A stretch of DNA of 64,000 bases from Aequorivita antarctica (GCF_007997155.1 NZ_VORT01000009.1:124001-188000), one strand, 5' to 3'. Shown: positions 27,064 to 36,121, counted from the stretch's first letter. Numbers and translations: made by a program. The notes: generated from the letters alone by a model not told the origin.

Positions 27064-27253
27064 GTAATAACAGAGGTAAAAGTTCAATGCTTTTAAAAAT
27101 TCACAAGGATTCCATCGTATTTCCTCAAACCCCAATCGAAAAGATAAAAATTGAAGAAAAGAAATAGCAAAAAGTGCAACGCCGTAAACATAGACGAAAT
27201 GCTTAAACAAAAATTAATGCGCACACTAAAAGTAAAATAGTGGTAGAAAGTAA

Positions 27254-27481
27254 TTAATTGGGGGTGTCGTTCTCCAAGTCTTCCATTTTTTTACGAAGAG
27301 ATAAGGGACGCATATCGGTCCATACTTCTTCTATATATTTTAAACAATCGTCCTTGGAGCCTGTTTTTCCAGCATCATTCCAACCCAACGGATTTTCTCT
27401 GGCTGCGGGCCAAATACTGTATTGTTCCTCATGATTTACTACTACTTTATAAATAGTGGTATTTTCTTCTTCCCAATTCAT
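27254..27481 (-). CDS. MbtH-like protein, orphan
   Basis: 75-residue MbtH-family protein, normally an obligate partner that binds and activates adenylation domains of non-ribosomal peptide synthetases. The family signature is nearly complete: [15 protein letters not shown], the NPLGW tryptophan, then [17 protein letters not shown], with all three conserved Trp residues. No NRPS, siderophore or adenylation gene is present in the 64 kb. It is the last minus-strand gene of a run continuing from the arsenic operon (33 bp after the small membrane protein), so co-transcription is possible. Confidence 0.93.
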   Translation of the reverse strand: MNWEEENTTIYKVVVNHEEQYSIWPAARENPLGWNDAGKTGSKDDCLKYIEEVWTDMRPLSLRKKMEDLENDTPN

Positions 27482-27513
27482 AATGATTGTTTTTGTTAGG
27501 TGGATGTGGTTAC

Positions 27514-27888
27514 TTACAACTGTTGTCTACTGCGTTGTTTCCGCACCTTTACAATAAGTGCGACAGTATACATAAAAGCAGCGAAAAACCATAAATACTT
27601 AATCTTTTCTTTTCCCATAAAATAATAATCCAAAGCAACACTAGCGGCCACGAGGATATTGAGAATAAGTATAATGTAGTTTAGTGTAATGCGCCTTTTT
27701 GGAGAAATTCTTTTCAGCAACATAAAAAGGTTGAAAAGCGCAGTAACAAACTGGAGGATAGCAAGCGCATATTTACCTTCTTCTAAAAGGCTTAATCCGC
27801 CTAACAAAAAAATAAAAGCATTTAGCAGAAAGCTGAATCTGAATAGTTTGGCTTTTAATTTCGGTTTCATCCCGCCAAAATAAAACAT
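27514..27888 (-). CDS. Small membrane protein of unknown function
   Basis: About 124 residues using the ATG at 27888 (a TTG lies 9 bp further upstream; a later ATG is at 27870). Four hydrophobic helices are evident, with basic loops such as KRISPKRR and a basic tail [11 protein letters not shown]. No named family is recognised. It starts 39 bp after the Acr3 gene stop and precedes the MbtH-like gene by 32 bp, consistent with a shared transcript. Confidence 0.7.
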   Translation of the reverse strand: MFYFGGMKPKLKAKLFRFSFLLNAFIFLLGGLSLLEEGKYALAILQFVTALFNLFMLLKRISPKRRITLNYIILILNILVAASVALDYYFMGKEKIKYLWFFAAFMYTVALIVKVRKQRSRQQL

Positions 27889-27927
27889 TTTTTTCAACCA
27901 AAGCCAAAACTCAGATTAGGAGTACTA

Positions 27928-28977
27928 CTAAAATGTTTCTTTCCTGAAATACTTCTTCCGCAACCAAAATGACACTCGAACCAATAAAATTAGTGCCGGA
28001 ACTTCAACCAAAGGACCAATAACCCCAGTAAAAGCTTGCCCAGAATTTAACCCAAAAACTGCTATGGCCACGGCAATTGCCAATTCAAAATTGTTTCCCG
28101 CCGCGGTAAATGCTATGGAGGCGGTTTTGTCATAAGGCGTACCCATTGCTTTTGAAAAGAAGAACCCAATAAGAAACATTAAACTGAAATAAATTAGTAG
28201 GGGTACCGCAATGAGCAACACATCCATTGGGATTTCCACTATCAATTCTCCTTTCAATGAAAACATCACAACAATGGTAAATAGCAAAGCTATAAGCGTA
28301 ATGGGTGAAATGGCAGGAATGAATTTGGTTGTGTACCATTCTTCACCTTTCCACGGCACTAAAATGACCCTACTTAAAATGCCGAGGACAAAAGGAATAC
28401 CTAAATAAATTGCCACACTTTCGGCTATGGTTGCTATGGAAATATCTACAATAGCGCCTTCAAACCCAAAATAGGGAGGCAATACGGTAATAAAAAGCCA
28501 AGCGTAAAAACTATAGGCAAACACCTGAAAAATACTGTTGAGCGCTACCAAACCTGCGCCATATTCGATGCTTCCTTCGGCAAGATCGTTCCATACCAAA
28601 ACCATCGCTATGCAACGGGCAAGGCCAATTAAAATAAGGCCTACCATATATTCTGGATAATCACGCAAAAATGTAATTGCTAACACAAACATTAAAACGG
28701 GACCAATAATCCAATTTAAAATTAAGGAGATGGAAAGTACTTTTACATCCTTAAAAACCTTTGGCAAAAGGGCATAATTTACCTTTGCAAGTGGCGGGTA
28801 CATCATTAAAATCAGCCCGATTGCAATGGGAATATTTGTAGTGCCGCTATTGAATGAATTTAGAATGTCTGGAAATGAAGGAACAAAATAACCAATTCCA
28901 ACACCCAAAAACATTGCAATGAAAATCCAAAGTGTGAGGTAGCTGTCAAGAAAGCTTAATTTTTTGGGAGTCGCCAT
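27928..28977 (-). CDS. acr3: Acr3-type arsenite efflux permease
   Basis: 349-residue permease of the Acr3/ArsB bile-acid-transporter-like family with about ten membrane helices, extruding As(III) by proton exchange. Typical segments are [51 protein letters not shown] (with the functionally important Cys) and [16 protein letters not shown], all strongly characteristic. It starts 1 bp after the stop of the phosphatase-type arsenate reductase gene, so the two are tightly coupled in the arsenic operon. Confidence 0.95.
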   Translation of the reverse strand: MATPKKLSFLDSYLTLWIFIAMFLGVGIGYFVPSFPDILNSFNSGTTNIPIAIGLILMMYPPLAKVNYALLPKVFKDVKVLSISLILNWIIGPVLMFVLAITFLRDYPEYMVGLILIGLARCIAMVLVWNDLAEGSIEYGAGLVALNSIFQVFAYSFYAWLFITVLPPYFGFEGAIVDISIATIAESVAIYLGIPFVLGILSRVILVPWKGEEWYTTKFIPAISPITLIALLFTIVVMFSLKGELIVEIPMDVLLIAVPLLIYFSLMFLIGFFFSKAMGTPYDKTASIAFTAAGNNFELAIAVAIAVFGLNSGQAFTGVIGPLVEVPALILLVRVSFWLRKKYFRKETF

Positions 28978-28978
28978 T

Positions 28979-29596
28979 TTATGAATTTATTTGTGAGAAT
29001 ACATATTTCATTTCGGTCGCAATCTGCTCGCTGCGCTCTTTATAAACTTTCTTTTGCTCTGAGGTTCCGTCTGAAACTTTTGGATCTTCATACATAATAG
29101 AAATTCTTTTTTCCGATCCTGCAACAAATGGACACCCGGCATCAGCCTGTGAACAAGTCATTATTGCTGCAAAGCAACTTTTAGGGTTGGCATCATCATC
29201 ATATTTTTTTGAAAAAGCAAGCAGAGGCGTTTTGTCTGTCGTGAATGTTATGTGATAAACAGGATTTTCCGCTGAAATATCTATGGAAATCTGAAACCCT
29301 GCTTTCTCCAAAGTTTGAATTACCATTGGGTAAACAGCCGTGGCTTCAGTCCCTCCAGAAAAACATGCAATATTCGGTATGTTGAAGTATGAGGCCATAG
29401 CCTGCGCCCAAACCTGTGCCAAATGACTACGCCTTGAATTGTGGGTGCAAATAAAATTCAACTGAATTATTTGCTCTTCCTGTGTCTTGGAGTTTATGTA
29501 TGCTATAAGAGGATGTAAAATGGCTTTTCGTTCCTCAGAAAGGCTTACTGTGTCAAGGGTCTTAATGTATTCTTGTATAGGTTTCAATAGTTTCAT
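28979..29596 (-). CDS. LMW protein-tyrosine-phosphatase-type arsenate reductase
   Basis: 205 residues; the catalytic P-loop CTHNSRRS (Cys50 to Arg56, CX5R-S) matches the low-molecular-weight phosphatase fold used by thioredoxin-linked ArsC enzymes. Additional Cys residues are present at [18 protein letters not shown], positioned where ArsC redox Cys lie. It is longer than usual because of a roughly 45-residue N-terminal helical extension. It should reduce As(V) to As(III) for Acr3. The role is supported by the operon; true phosphatase activity cannot be excluded. Confidence 0.88.
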   Translation of the reverse strand: MKLLKPIQEYIKTLDTVSLSEERKAILHPLIAYINSKTQEEQIIQLNFICTHNSRRSHLAQVWAQAMASYFNIPNIACFSGGTEATAVYPMVIQTLEKAGFQISIDISAENPVYHITFTTDKTPLLAFSKKYDDDANPKSCFAAIMTCSQADAGCPFVAGSEKRISIMYEDPKVSDGTSEQKKVYKERSEQIATEMKYVFSQINS

Positions 29597-29610
29597 TTGG
29601 CATGTTATTT

Positions 29611-30099
29611 TTATATTCCAACTATTTTACTGCGCCTTTCCATAAGCACGTTGTCTTTCCAAACGCCTTTTAATTGGCCAACTCTTTCTTTATATCCAAT
29701 TTCTCGAAAACCGCACTTCATGTGTAATTTATGGCTAGCAACGTTATCCCGAAATATTCCAGATTGTAATGTCCAGATATTATTGGCTTCGCTTATTTCA
29801 ATTAATTTTTTCAGAAGAAATTCTCCAACCCCTTTTCCCCTTGCCGCCTCGGAAACGTAAACGCTTACTTCGGCAACGCCGCCATAAACGCAGCGGCTGG
29901 AAACGGGGGAGAGGGCAGCCCAGCCTAAATAGTTGTTTTCTTCCACAGCCAGTATTCTTCCAAAGGAAAGATGCCCGCTGTCCCACTTTTCCCAAGAGGG
30001 AATGGTTGTTTCAAAAGTAGCCGTCCCCGTTGCTAAACCTTCGCCGTAAATTCTGGTAACTTCAGGAAAGTTTTCTTCTGAAATTTCAATCACTGTCAT
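29611..30099 (-). CDS. GNAT acetyltransferase, ArsN1/phosphinothricin acetyltransferase-like
   Basis: GNAT-fold N-acetyltransferase of 162 residues from the ATG at 30099, which follows the arsM stop directly; the longer reading to 30141 overlaps arsM by 41 bp and is less likely. Motifs: a YGEGLATGTATFETTIPSW N-terminal segment, typical of phosphinothricin acetyltransferase-like proteins, the acetyl-CoA loop ARGKGVGEFLL, and KCGFREIGYKERVG. In arsenic operons such genes are called ArsN1 and can acetylate the organoarsenical antibiotic arsinothricin. The exact substrate here is inferred from family and context. Confidence 0.85.
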   Translation of the reverse strand: MTVIEISEENFPEVTRIYGEGLATGTATFETTIPSWEKWDSGHLSFGRILAVEENNYLGWAALSPVSSRCVYGGVAEVSVYVSEAARGKGVGEFLLKKLIEISEANNIWTLQSGIFRDNVASHKLHMKCGFREIGYKERVGQLKGVWKDNVLMERRSKIVGI

Positions 30100-30100
30100 A

Positions 30101-30997
30101 CTAGCAACAATTTCCGTCTGGCGAGCAGCAGGGTTCATCATTTATTTCAGCAAGCTTCGCCTTTGGGTTTTCAAGTTTTGTTCCAGCCTTTTCTGCATAA
30201 ACAGTGATGCTGAAAATTCCTGTTCCCGCATTGTTGAAATCTTTCACTTCTTGCGTAGAAAGATACTTTTCAAGAATATCATCTGGGATTACAATAGGTT
30301 TCTCCTTTTGGACTTGCACATTTTGAAAACCTGCATCTTTTATGAATTGTAAGTATTCCGTTTTTTGGACTGCACCCGCAACGCATCCTGCATACATTTC
30401 TGCATCTTCTTTCAAGGTATCAGGAAGGTTTCCTTCCAAAACAACATCAGAAATACTAAAATGTCCTCCAGGTTTTAAAACTCTGAAAATTTCAGCAATT
30501 ACTTTTTGTTTGTTGGGTACAAGGTTTAAAACACAGTTACTCACTATTACATCGGCAACGTCATTATTAACGGGCATTGCGTCAATATCCCCTTCACGGA
30601 ATTCTACATTGTTATAGCCTAACTTTTCTGCATTGGCACGGGCTTTTTGAATCATTATTGGCGTAAAATCCACCCCGATTATTTTGCCTTCACTTCCAGT
30701 TTCATGTCTGGCTACAAAGCAATCATTGCCGGCGCCAGACCCAAGATCAATTACGGTATCTCCTTTTTTTATTTTGGCGAATTGGGTTGGAAGACCACAG
30801 CCCAATCCCAAATCTGCATCTTCCGCATAGCCATCCGTTTCGGAGTAGTCGTCCATCATAATGTTGTAAACTTTATTGGAAGGTGTTGTCGCCCCACAAC
30901 AGGAGGAAGCATTTTCAGCTTTGCCCTGTTCAGCAATTTTTGCGTAACGCTCTTTTACTATATCCTTTAATTCTTGTTCGTTTTTCATAGTTTTCAT
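30101..30997 (-). CDS. arsM: Arsenite S-adenosylmethionine methyltransferase
   Basis: 298-residue SAM-dependent methyltransferase that methylates As(III). Motif I is VIDLGSGAGNDCFVARH; Cys residues at SCCGATT, NCVLNLV and YAGCVAGA match those used to bind arsenic. The extreme C-terminus, EPCCSPDGNCC, adds two vicinal Cys pairs resembling the tails of neighbouring DUF6428 and ArsR proteins. A second start (ATG at 30988) is possible. The stop at 30101 is immediately followed by the acetyltransferase ATG, so they are coupled. Confidence 0.94.
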   Translation of the reverse strand: MKTMKNEQELKDIVKERYAKIAEQGKAENASSCCGATTPSNKVYNIMMDDYSETDGYAEDADLGLGCGLPTQFAKIKKGDTVIDLGSGAGNDCFVARHETGSEGKIIGVDFTPIMIQKARANAEKLGYNNVEFREGDIDAMPVNNDVADVIVSNCVLNLVPNKQKVIAEIFRVLKPGGHFSISDVVLEGNLPDTLKEDAEMYAGCVAGAVQKTEYLQFIKDAGFQNVQVQKEKPIVIPDDILEKYLSTQEVKDFNNAGTGIFSITVYAEKAGTKLENPKAKLAEINDEPCCSPDGNCC

Positions 30998-31015
30998 TTT
31001 TAATTGTATTCAATA

Positions 31016-31486
31016 CTAACAGCAGCCTGAGTTTGGGGAGCAACTTGATCCTGTTTCCTGTAGTTCAGAAAACTTTAATTTTGGTTTTTCTGAAGGAACG
31101 CCACAACTTTCTTTAGCTAGGCAGTCTGTTTGTTTGGTTGTAAGAAGGAAATTGGTACCGTCAAAGTCCAACCCAAACTTGCCAATAGTGTCACCTTGAT
31201 ATTCTACTTCAATCTCTAAATCTTCAAGTCCCAAAACTTTTTCTGAAAGATTAATTATCTTAAGTAGTTTCTCTGGATGTAACCTATGATTGTAATCGTT
31301 AGCGTTCCACAACTGAAAATTGGCAACTTCTTCATTGCGTACCGTGCCGCCACAGTCTATAAAGTGTTTGGTTATTTTCCCTACTTCAGTAACGTGAAAG
31401 TGGGTAGGCACCAATTCGTTATTTGGAAGCATAAACGTTATTTGTTCCAAACTATTTAAATGTTTTTTGATTTCAGATAGTTTCAT
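31016..31486 (-). CDS. DUF6428 family protein with Cys-rich tail (arsenic operon)
   Basis: 156-residue soluble protein recognised as DUF6428, commonly found between arsR and later ars genes in Bacteroidota. It contains HFHVTEVGKITKHFIDCGG, LQLWNAN-like segment (FQLWNANDYNHRLHPEKLL) and ends SSCSPNSGCC, a vicinal-thiol tail similar to its neighbours. The His/Cys content and context suggest metalloid binding or sensing, but no biochemical role is established to my knowledge. Confidence 0.85.
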   Translation of the reverse strand: MKLSEIKKHLNSLEQITFMLPNNELVPTHFHVTEVGKITKHFIDCGGTVRNEEVANFQLWNANDYNHRLHPEKLLKIINLSEKVLGLEDLEIEVEYQGDTIGKFGLDFDGTNFLLTTKQTDCLAKESCGVPSEKPKLKFSELQETGSSCSPNSGCC

Positions 31487-31504
31487 AATAATGCAGTTTA
31501 AAAA

Positions 31505-31837
31505 TTAGCAACAATTGGTTTTATTCTCAATGTCTTGGTCCAGAAACTGGTTCATAACTGTTTTCATAGCGGTCCAGCTTTCTTGGTGAATGCAATAACA
31601 GATACTTGTGCCTTCGATATTTCCTTTTATCAAACCAAGTGTTTTAAGTTCCTTTAAATGTTGGCTGATGGTGGGCTGGGCCAAGCCAATTTCTATCACC
31701 AAGTCGCCACAAATGCAAGCGTTTATTTTAAACAAATGCTGAAGAATGGCTACTCGTGCAGGGTGCCCAAACGCTTTGGCAAAGTTTGCAATTTGGTTTT
31801 GTTGTTCAGTAAATATTTCTGTTTTCGTAATTCCCAT
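31505..31837 (-). CDS. arsR: ArsR/SmtB-family metalloregulator
   Basis: 110-residue winged-helix repressor. The As(III)-sensing Cys pair is in NACICGDLV (Cys41, Cys43), followed by the recognition helix QPTISQHLKELK. C-terminal NKTNCC adds further Cys that may complete the site. It is the first gene of the arsenic operon and should repress it until As(III) binds. A perfect ATATTGCAATAT palindrome lies just upstream of its start. Confidence 0.95.
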   Translation of the reverse strand: MGITKTEIFTEQQNQIANFAKAFGHPARVAILQHLFKINACICGDLVIEIGLAQPTISQHLKELKTLGLIKGNIEGTSICYCIHQESWTAMKTVMNQFLDQDIENKTNCC

Positions 31838-31854
31838 TGCTTTGTATAAATTGT

Positions 31855-31866
31855 ATATTGCAATAT
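31855..31866. promoter_or_regulatory. Candidate ArsR operator
   Basis: The perfect 12-bp palindrome ATATTGCAATAT lies 18-29 bp upstream of the arsR ATG, within the 82-bp gap to the APC permease gene. ArsR-family repressors bind AT-rich dyads overlapping their own promoter, so this is the obvious autoregulatory site. No perfect TAnnTTTG box was found here, so the promoter itself is not placed. Confidence 0.6.
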
Positions 31867-31919
31867 TACGATTAAAGAATGAATTGAATGGAATAAATCC
31901 AAAAAAATATGTAAAAATT

Positions 31920-33221
31920 TTATTGATTGTCTTTTGGTTCTTCTTTCTTATAAAACCATTCTACTATAAAGCAGATGCAGATTATTCCCACTGAAATGGC
32001 TGCGCCCAAAAAGTTTGAGGAGGTTTGTTGTACAATTAAAACAACAAAGGCAATGGCCGACAGTAAGGCGCCGATCAAGCTAACAGTCTTAATGGCATTT
32101 ATGGCTTTCGCTTTCCGAAAACTTACATAATTTACTACTGCGAAAATTAATAGAAAACCAGCACTTCCCGATGTTGAAATACTTTCGAGGTTCAGAAAAT
32201 TCGCCGTCAGTAATGTAAGTATTACCGTAATTAGCAATCCTATAGGTTTGTCCCAAAATTGATCTGTAAAGGAATGCGGGAGCTCATGGTCTTCTGCAAG
32301 TTCATAACTTACCCTACTGCCGCCGTATAGTGTAGCATTTATAGCCGAAAAAGTTGAAATAAGCGCAGCAACCGTCATAATGGTAAAGCCAATCTGCCCA
32401 ATCATAGGTTTGGCGGCGGCGGCCAAAACGTAATCTTTTGCGGTAGCAATTTTATCAAAACTTAAGGAACCCACGGTTACCAAGGCTATGATTATATAGA
32501 GCAAAACCACAAAGCCCACAGAAATAAAATACGCCCGAGGAACATTTTTCTTTTGGTTTTCCATATCGGGAACGGCATTGGCGATAAGCTCAAAACCTTC
32601 GTATGCCACAAATATAACCATCCCACCTGTAAGAAGTTGCAATGGACTTTCCCAGTTTGCGGGATTCAATTGGGAAATATTTGCATTTCCGAACAGACCA
32701 TAAATTCCAATTCCTGCAAAAGCCAATAAAATAAATAGTTTTATGAATACGGCAAGACTTTCAATTTCGCCAACAACTTTTAAGCTATAGTAATTAATTA
32801 AGGTCGCCAATAAAACCACCCCGCTCACAAATATGTGGGTGTCTATAGCTTTGGAGCCAGTAATAGAAATTAAATTTGGCGCATACGAACCAAACGCACT
32901 GGCATAAAGGGAGAGCATAATTATGTAGCTTATCCACAGGACGTTATTGATGCCGCCACTAAAAATGCCTCTACCAAATCCTTCATTAACAAACCGTACG
33001 GTTCCACCTCTGTCTGGAAATGATAACGATAGTTTGGAATAGCTATAAGCTGTAAACAAGGCTATAATTCCCGCAAATAGAAAGGCTACTGGAGTTCCTC
33101 CTTTTGCAAGTGAAACAGCTAAACCCAAAACCGCAAAAATCCCACCTCCTACCATTCCGCCTATGCCTATGGCTATTGCGTCTTTTAGTTTTATAGTGTT
33201 TTTAGATTTTTTCTTTACCAT
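31920..33221 (-). CDS. APC superfamily amino acid permease
   Basis: 433-residue membrane transporter with about 12 helices. The N-terminal signature is AIGIGGMVGGGIFAVLG, followed by LFTAYSYSKLSLSFPDRGG and, later, FVAYEGFELIANAVPDMENQ, typical of APC-type amino acid/polyamine transporters. It probably exchanges or imports amino acids; substrate unknown. It ends just upstream of the arsenic operon promoter and is preceded by the frameshifted gene region. Confidence 0.88.
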   Translation of the reverse strand: MVKKKSKNTIKLKDAIAIGIGGMVGGGIFAVLGLAVSLAKGGTPVAFLFAGIIALFTAYSYSKLSLSFPDRGGTVRFVNEGFGRGIFSGGINNVLWISYIIMLSLYASAFGSYAPNLISITGSKAIDTHIFVSGVVLLATLINYYSLKVVGEIESLAVFIKLFILLAFAGIGIYGLFGNANISQLNPANWESPLQLLTGGMVIFVAYEGFELIANAVPDMENQKKNVPRAYFISVGFVVLLYIIIALVTVGSLSFDKIATAKDYVLAAAAKPMIGQIGFTIMTVAALISTFSAINATLYGGSRVSYELAEDHELPHSFTDQFWDKPIGLLITVILTLLTANFLNLESISTSGSAGFLLIFAVVNYVSFRKAKAINAIKTVSLIGALLSAIAFVVLIVQQTSSNFLGAAISVGIICICFIVEWFYKKEEPKDNQ

Positions 33222-33253
33222 TTATTTTCTGATGTTAGCTTGAAATGGTTTCG

Positions 33254-33813
33254 TTACAATTTGAGTAATTTTTCAAAAGTATCAAAATGATGTTTTTCTG
33301 TTCTAAGTGAAATTGTCAATATACCATTCTTAAGAATTATGGAATAGATTTCACCTGTTGTAAAAAGTGTGTTGAGTTTTTGATGTAAGTTTTTTATAAG
33401 TTCATTATTATTTTCAGCGCCTTTTATTAAATAATCTTTTGATAATTTATATCCTTTTAAATTATTGAAAAGTTTTTCCGCGAATCCAACGCTATTTTTT
33501 TTCTTATTATAAACTCAGAATTGTTTGATATAGCCCAAGGAATTGACCATTCTGCTAAGGTAAGAAGGTTTTGTTTTTTAGAAGAAAGTATCAAGTTTCC
33601 TGTGGAAGTGTAAGTGGCTTTTTTATATTTTAAATGCCAAGGTTTTGGAGCCATTATCTCACCTTGAATAAAATAAGACCAAGCGTTGTAATTTCCTTTT
33701 ACTTTACCATTCTTAATGGCAATATAATTTTCAAATTGTCTGCAAAATTCCTCGTTTATTTTATAGAAAGGAGATGTGAGTTCAGATGAGGCAGCATTTG
33801 ATTTTATCTTCAT
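33254..33813 (-). pseudogene. Gene of unknown function interrupted by a -1 frameshift at an A8 tract
   Basis: The open frame from ATG 33813 runs 118 codons to a stop at 33457. Continuing after the run of eight A on the minus strand (T8 at 33495-33502) in the -1 frame restores coding to a TAA at 33254-33256, adding 80 residues (KNSVGFAEKLFNN onward to FEKLLKL). The joined product is 186 residues. A_AAA_AAA is a slippery sequence, so programmed -1 frameshifting, phase variation, a recent mutation or a sequencing error are all possible. Protein family not recognised. It abuts the GNAT gene. Confidence 0.75.
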
Positions 33814-34272
33814 TTAGTCTTTTCTTAAAAGCTTCTCAAAACAAACACTCTTTTCAACTCCAGCATATTGACCATAGTTATCGATAAATTTATAACCACT
33901 TTTTTTATAAAGCGAAATGGCCTCGGGTTGTTTGATGCCTGTTTCCAAAATACATTTTTTGTTGTCCAATTCCATCGCCCAAGTTTCAAGTTCTTGTAGA
34001 ATTTTCAATGCAATTCCTTTCCCGCGTTGCTCTAGGGGAACAAACATGCGTTTCACTTCCATGACGTTTGGTTCAAATTGTTTGATGGCACCACAACCCA
34101 ATGGCTTGTTGTCATCGTCATAAGCAACGATTGTATATTTAATAGAATCTAATTTGTTGAATTGATCATAAAAAGGATGGTCTTCCCCATCGCGAATAGC
34201 AAGGTCTGCGTCGAGGTGTTTTACCAATTCAATAAAATCCTTATGTGTGGAATCTGTGCGTAAAAGTTTCAT
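33814..34272 (-). CDS. GNAT family N-acetyltransferase
   Basis: 152-residue acetyl-CoA-dependent N-acetyltransferase. Signatures: LGCGAIKQFEPNVMEVKRM, the acetyl-CoA loop QRGKGIALKIL, then LETGIKQPEAISLYKKSGYK, a typical GNAT motif B. The substrate amine is unknown. Its stop abuts the ATG of the frameshifted gene on the same strand (33814/33813), suggesting a two-gene unit. Confidence 0.88.
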   Translation of the reverse strand: MKLLRTDSTHKDFIELVKHLDADLAIRDGEDHPFYDQFNKLDSIKYTIVAYDDDNKPLGCGAIKQFEPNVMEVKRMFVPLEQRGKGIALKILQELETWAMELDNKKCILETGIKQPEAISLYKKSGYKFIDNYGQYAGVEKSVCFEKLLRKD

Positions 34273-34306
34273 AAATGATGGTTGGTTAGAGAAGTGAAGA
34301 TACCAA

Positions 34307-34345
34307 AAACGTGTTGAATTTCAAATATGTAAATTCAACACGTTT
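34307..34345 (-). terminator. Terminator of the FG-GAP/T9SS gene
   Basis: A perfect 15-bp stem (AAACGTGTTGAATTT at 34307-34321 and its complement at 34331-34345) with a 9-nt loop, followed on the minus strand by TTTTTGG. It lies 34 bp after the stop of the 34379-36121 gene. Confidence 0.85.
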
Positions 34346-34378
34346 ACTAACAAACCAACATTCAGAAACAGTAGGTTT

Positions 34379-36121
34379 CTATTTAATGATTATTTTTTGT
34401 GAACTCACTTTGTTATTATTGGTGATTTTTAGAATATATGTTCCAGCATTTAAATGACTTATGTCCATTTCCATAGAAACTGCGTTGTTATTTGTTTCTT
34501 CCTTCACTTTTCTCCCATTCAAATCAAACAGCTCAATTTTGGAATTCAATTCATCCTTCGGAAAATTGATAACCAAAACATCCTCAGTTGGCACGGGAAA
34601 AATAACATAGCCATATTTAGCTTGTGAAGTTGTGCTCAATTGAATCCCTTCCCCTTCAAAAACTAAATAGCTGTCATTACCTTGAATATCAGTAAAAGTT
34701 TCCACTGCTCCGGAAGGCCACTGAATTTCAATTTCAGCAACATTTGAAGCATCGCCCAAACCAAAATGATTGGTATAACTGTTTTGGCTACAATATCCGC
34801 TGGCGGCTTCAATTTGCCGGGTTTGCCATATTTCATTGCCGTTTATGGTAGCCCTTACCCTAACTTTTGCCCCAACAGCTGAGCCGTTTGAAGGATCACC
34901 AACACAGCGAATTTTTATCCAATTATTACCGCTTCCTGTATTTTTGAATAAAGAATTGCTTTGGTTTTCATTTAGTGTATTTGCCAAAATTACATCCAAC
35001 CAGCCGTCATTGTTATAATCACCAAAGGCACATCCAAACGTATTTCCTTGGTGGTTTGCCAAACTGCTGCTGGTGTCTTTGGAAAAAGTACCCGTTCCGT
35101 CATTTATGAAAAGTGAATTTGTTTCTTGTCCGGTAAAATAGGAGTTGCAGACAAGCAGATCCAAATCGCCATCGTTATCTACATCCGCAAAGGCAGAACC
35201 GAAGGAACTTCCTGTTTCTGCAGCTATAGCAGAACTTGTTTGTTCGACAAAAGTTCCATTATCATTGATGAAAAGCTGATTGTTTTGTCCGTCCCAATTG
35301 GCAACAAAAAGATCAAAATCACCGTCGTTGTCCACATCAGCCCAAGAACTGCCCGCAGAGTTTTTTCCGTTTTGAGTAATGGGAAGATTGGTGATTTGAG
35401 TAAAATTATCTGGCCCATCATTTCGGAATAATGAATTGTTGGCATTGTTTTCATTCGCAACAAACAGATCGCTGTCGCCATCGCCATCGTAATCTATCCA
35501 ATTTATGGAACGAGAAGCAAGGGTTTCGCTGGTAATGGACAAACCGCTTACTGCTTCAAAAGAGCCATCCCCCTGATTTTCAAAATAAAGATTTCGTGTT
35601 GAAACAACACTATTGGTGATATACGCGTCCAAATACTGATCGTTGTTGAGGTCTATCCAATTTATCATTTCAGAATAGGTTAGGGGAATTCCAATGGCAT
35701 TGGTGGGTTCGTATTCAAAAGTACCGTTGCCATTGTTTCGGTAGAAATAATTTTTTCTCCCAACTCCATTTCTGCCATAAGTGACCACTACTGCATCCAA
35801 ATCGCCATCATTGTCAACATCCGCAAAACTCGCGCCGTCCGAACGGTCGTTGTCCGAAACAATATCATCAGAAGTTACAGTCGTGAACGAGCCGTCGCCG
35901 TTGTTTATGTAGAGCATATTGTTTTGTCCTGCAGCTGGCCCGTTCGTAAAAAATATATCGTCCCAACCATCACCATTCACATCAATAAAATTGGCGCTTC
36001 GCGAGGCGGAAGGGGTGGTGGTAATGTCTTCAAAAGTTGTTTCCTCAAAAGACTGCGCCTTTGTTTTTTCGGTGAAAAAGATAACGATACAAATGCTGAA
36101 AAGAAGTATTGTTTTTTTCAT
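34379..36121 (-). CDS. Secreted FG-GAP/VCBS repeat protein with UnbV-like domain and T9SS sorting tail
   Basis: 580 residues. A signal peptide ending KAQ is followed by FG-GAP-like repeats, each with Ca2+-type loops (DVNGDGWDD, DVDNDGDLD, DYDGDGDSD, DYNNDGWLD), making a beta-propeller. Then comes an ASPIC/UnbV-like region (residues about 405-490, VGAKVRVRATINGNEIW, IEIQWPSG). The last about 75 residues form a type IX secretion sorting domain (FPVPTEDVLVINF, IELFDLNGRKV, LNAGTYILKI). It should be displayed on or released from the cell surface. Ligand unknown. It diverges from the LytTR gene. Confidence 0.93.
   Translation of the reverse strand: MKKTILLFSICIVIFFTEKTKAQSFEETTFEDITTTPSASRSANFIDVNGDGWDDIFFTNGPAAGQNNMLYINNGDGSFTTVTSDDIVSDNDRSDGASFADVDNDGDLDAVVVTYGRNGVGRKNYFYRNNGNGTFEYEPTNAIGIPLTYSEMINWIDLNNDQYLDAYITNSVVSTRNLYFENQGDGSFEAVSGLSITSETLASRSINWIDYDGDGDSDLFVANENNANNSLFRNDGPDNFTQITNLPITQNGKNSAGSSWADVDNDGDFDLFVANWDGQNNQLFINDNGTFVEQTSSAIAAETGSSFGSAFADVDNDGDLDLLVCNSYFTGQETNSLFINDGTGTFSKDTSSSLANHQGNTFGCAFGDYNNDGWLDVILANTLNENQSNSLFKNTGSGNNWIKIRCVGDPSNGSAVGAKVRVRATINGNEIWQTRQIEAASGYCSQNSYTNHFGLGDASNVAEIEIQWPSGAVETFTDIQGNDSYLVFEGEGIQLSTTSQAKYGYVIFPVPTEDVLVINFPKDELNSKIELFDLNGRKVKEETNNNAVSMEMDISHLNAGTYILKITNNNKVSSQKIIIK

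Noticed and set aside
28979-29596. Genuine protein-tyrosine phosphatase unrelated to arsenic
   Set aside because: Position 1 bp before Acr3 and extra Cys residues favour an arsenate reductase, although phosphatase activity is not excluded.
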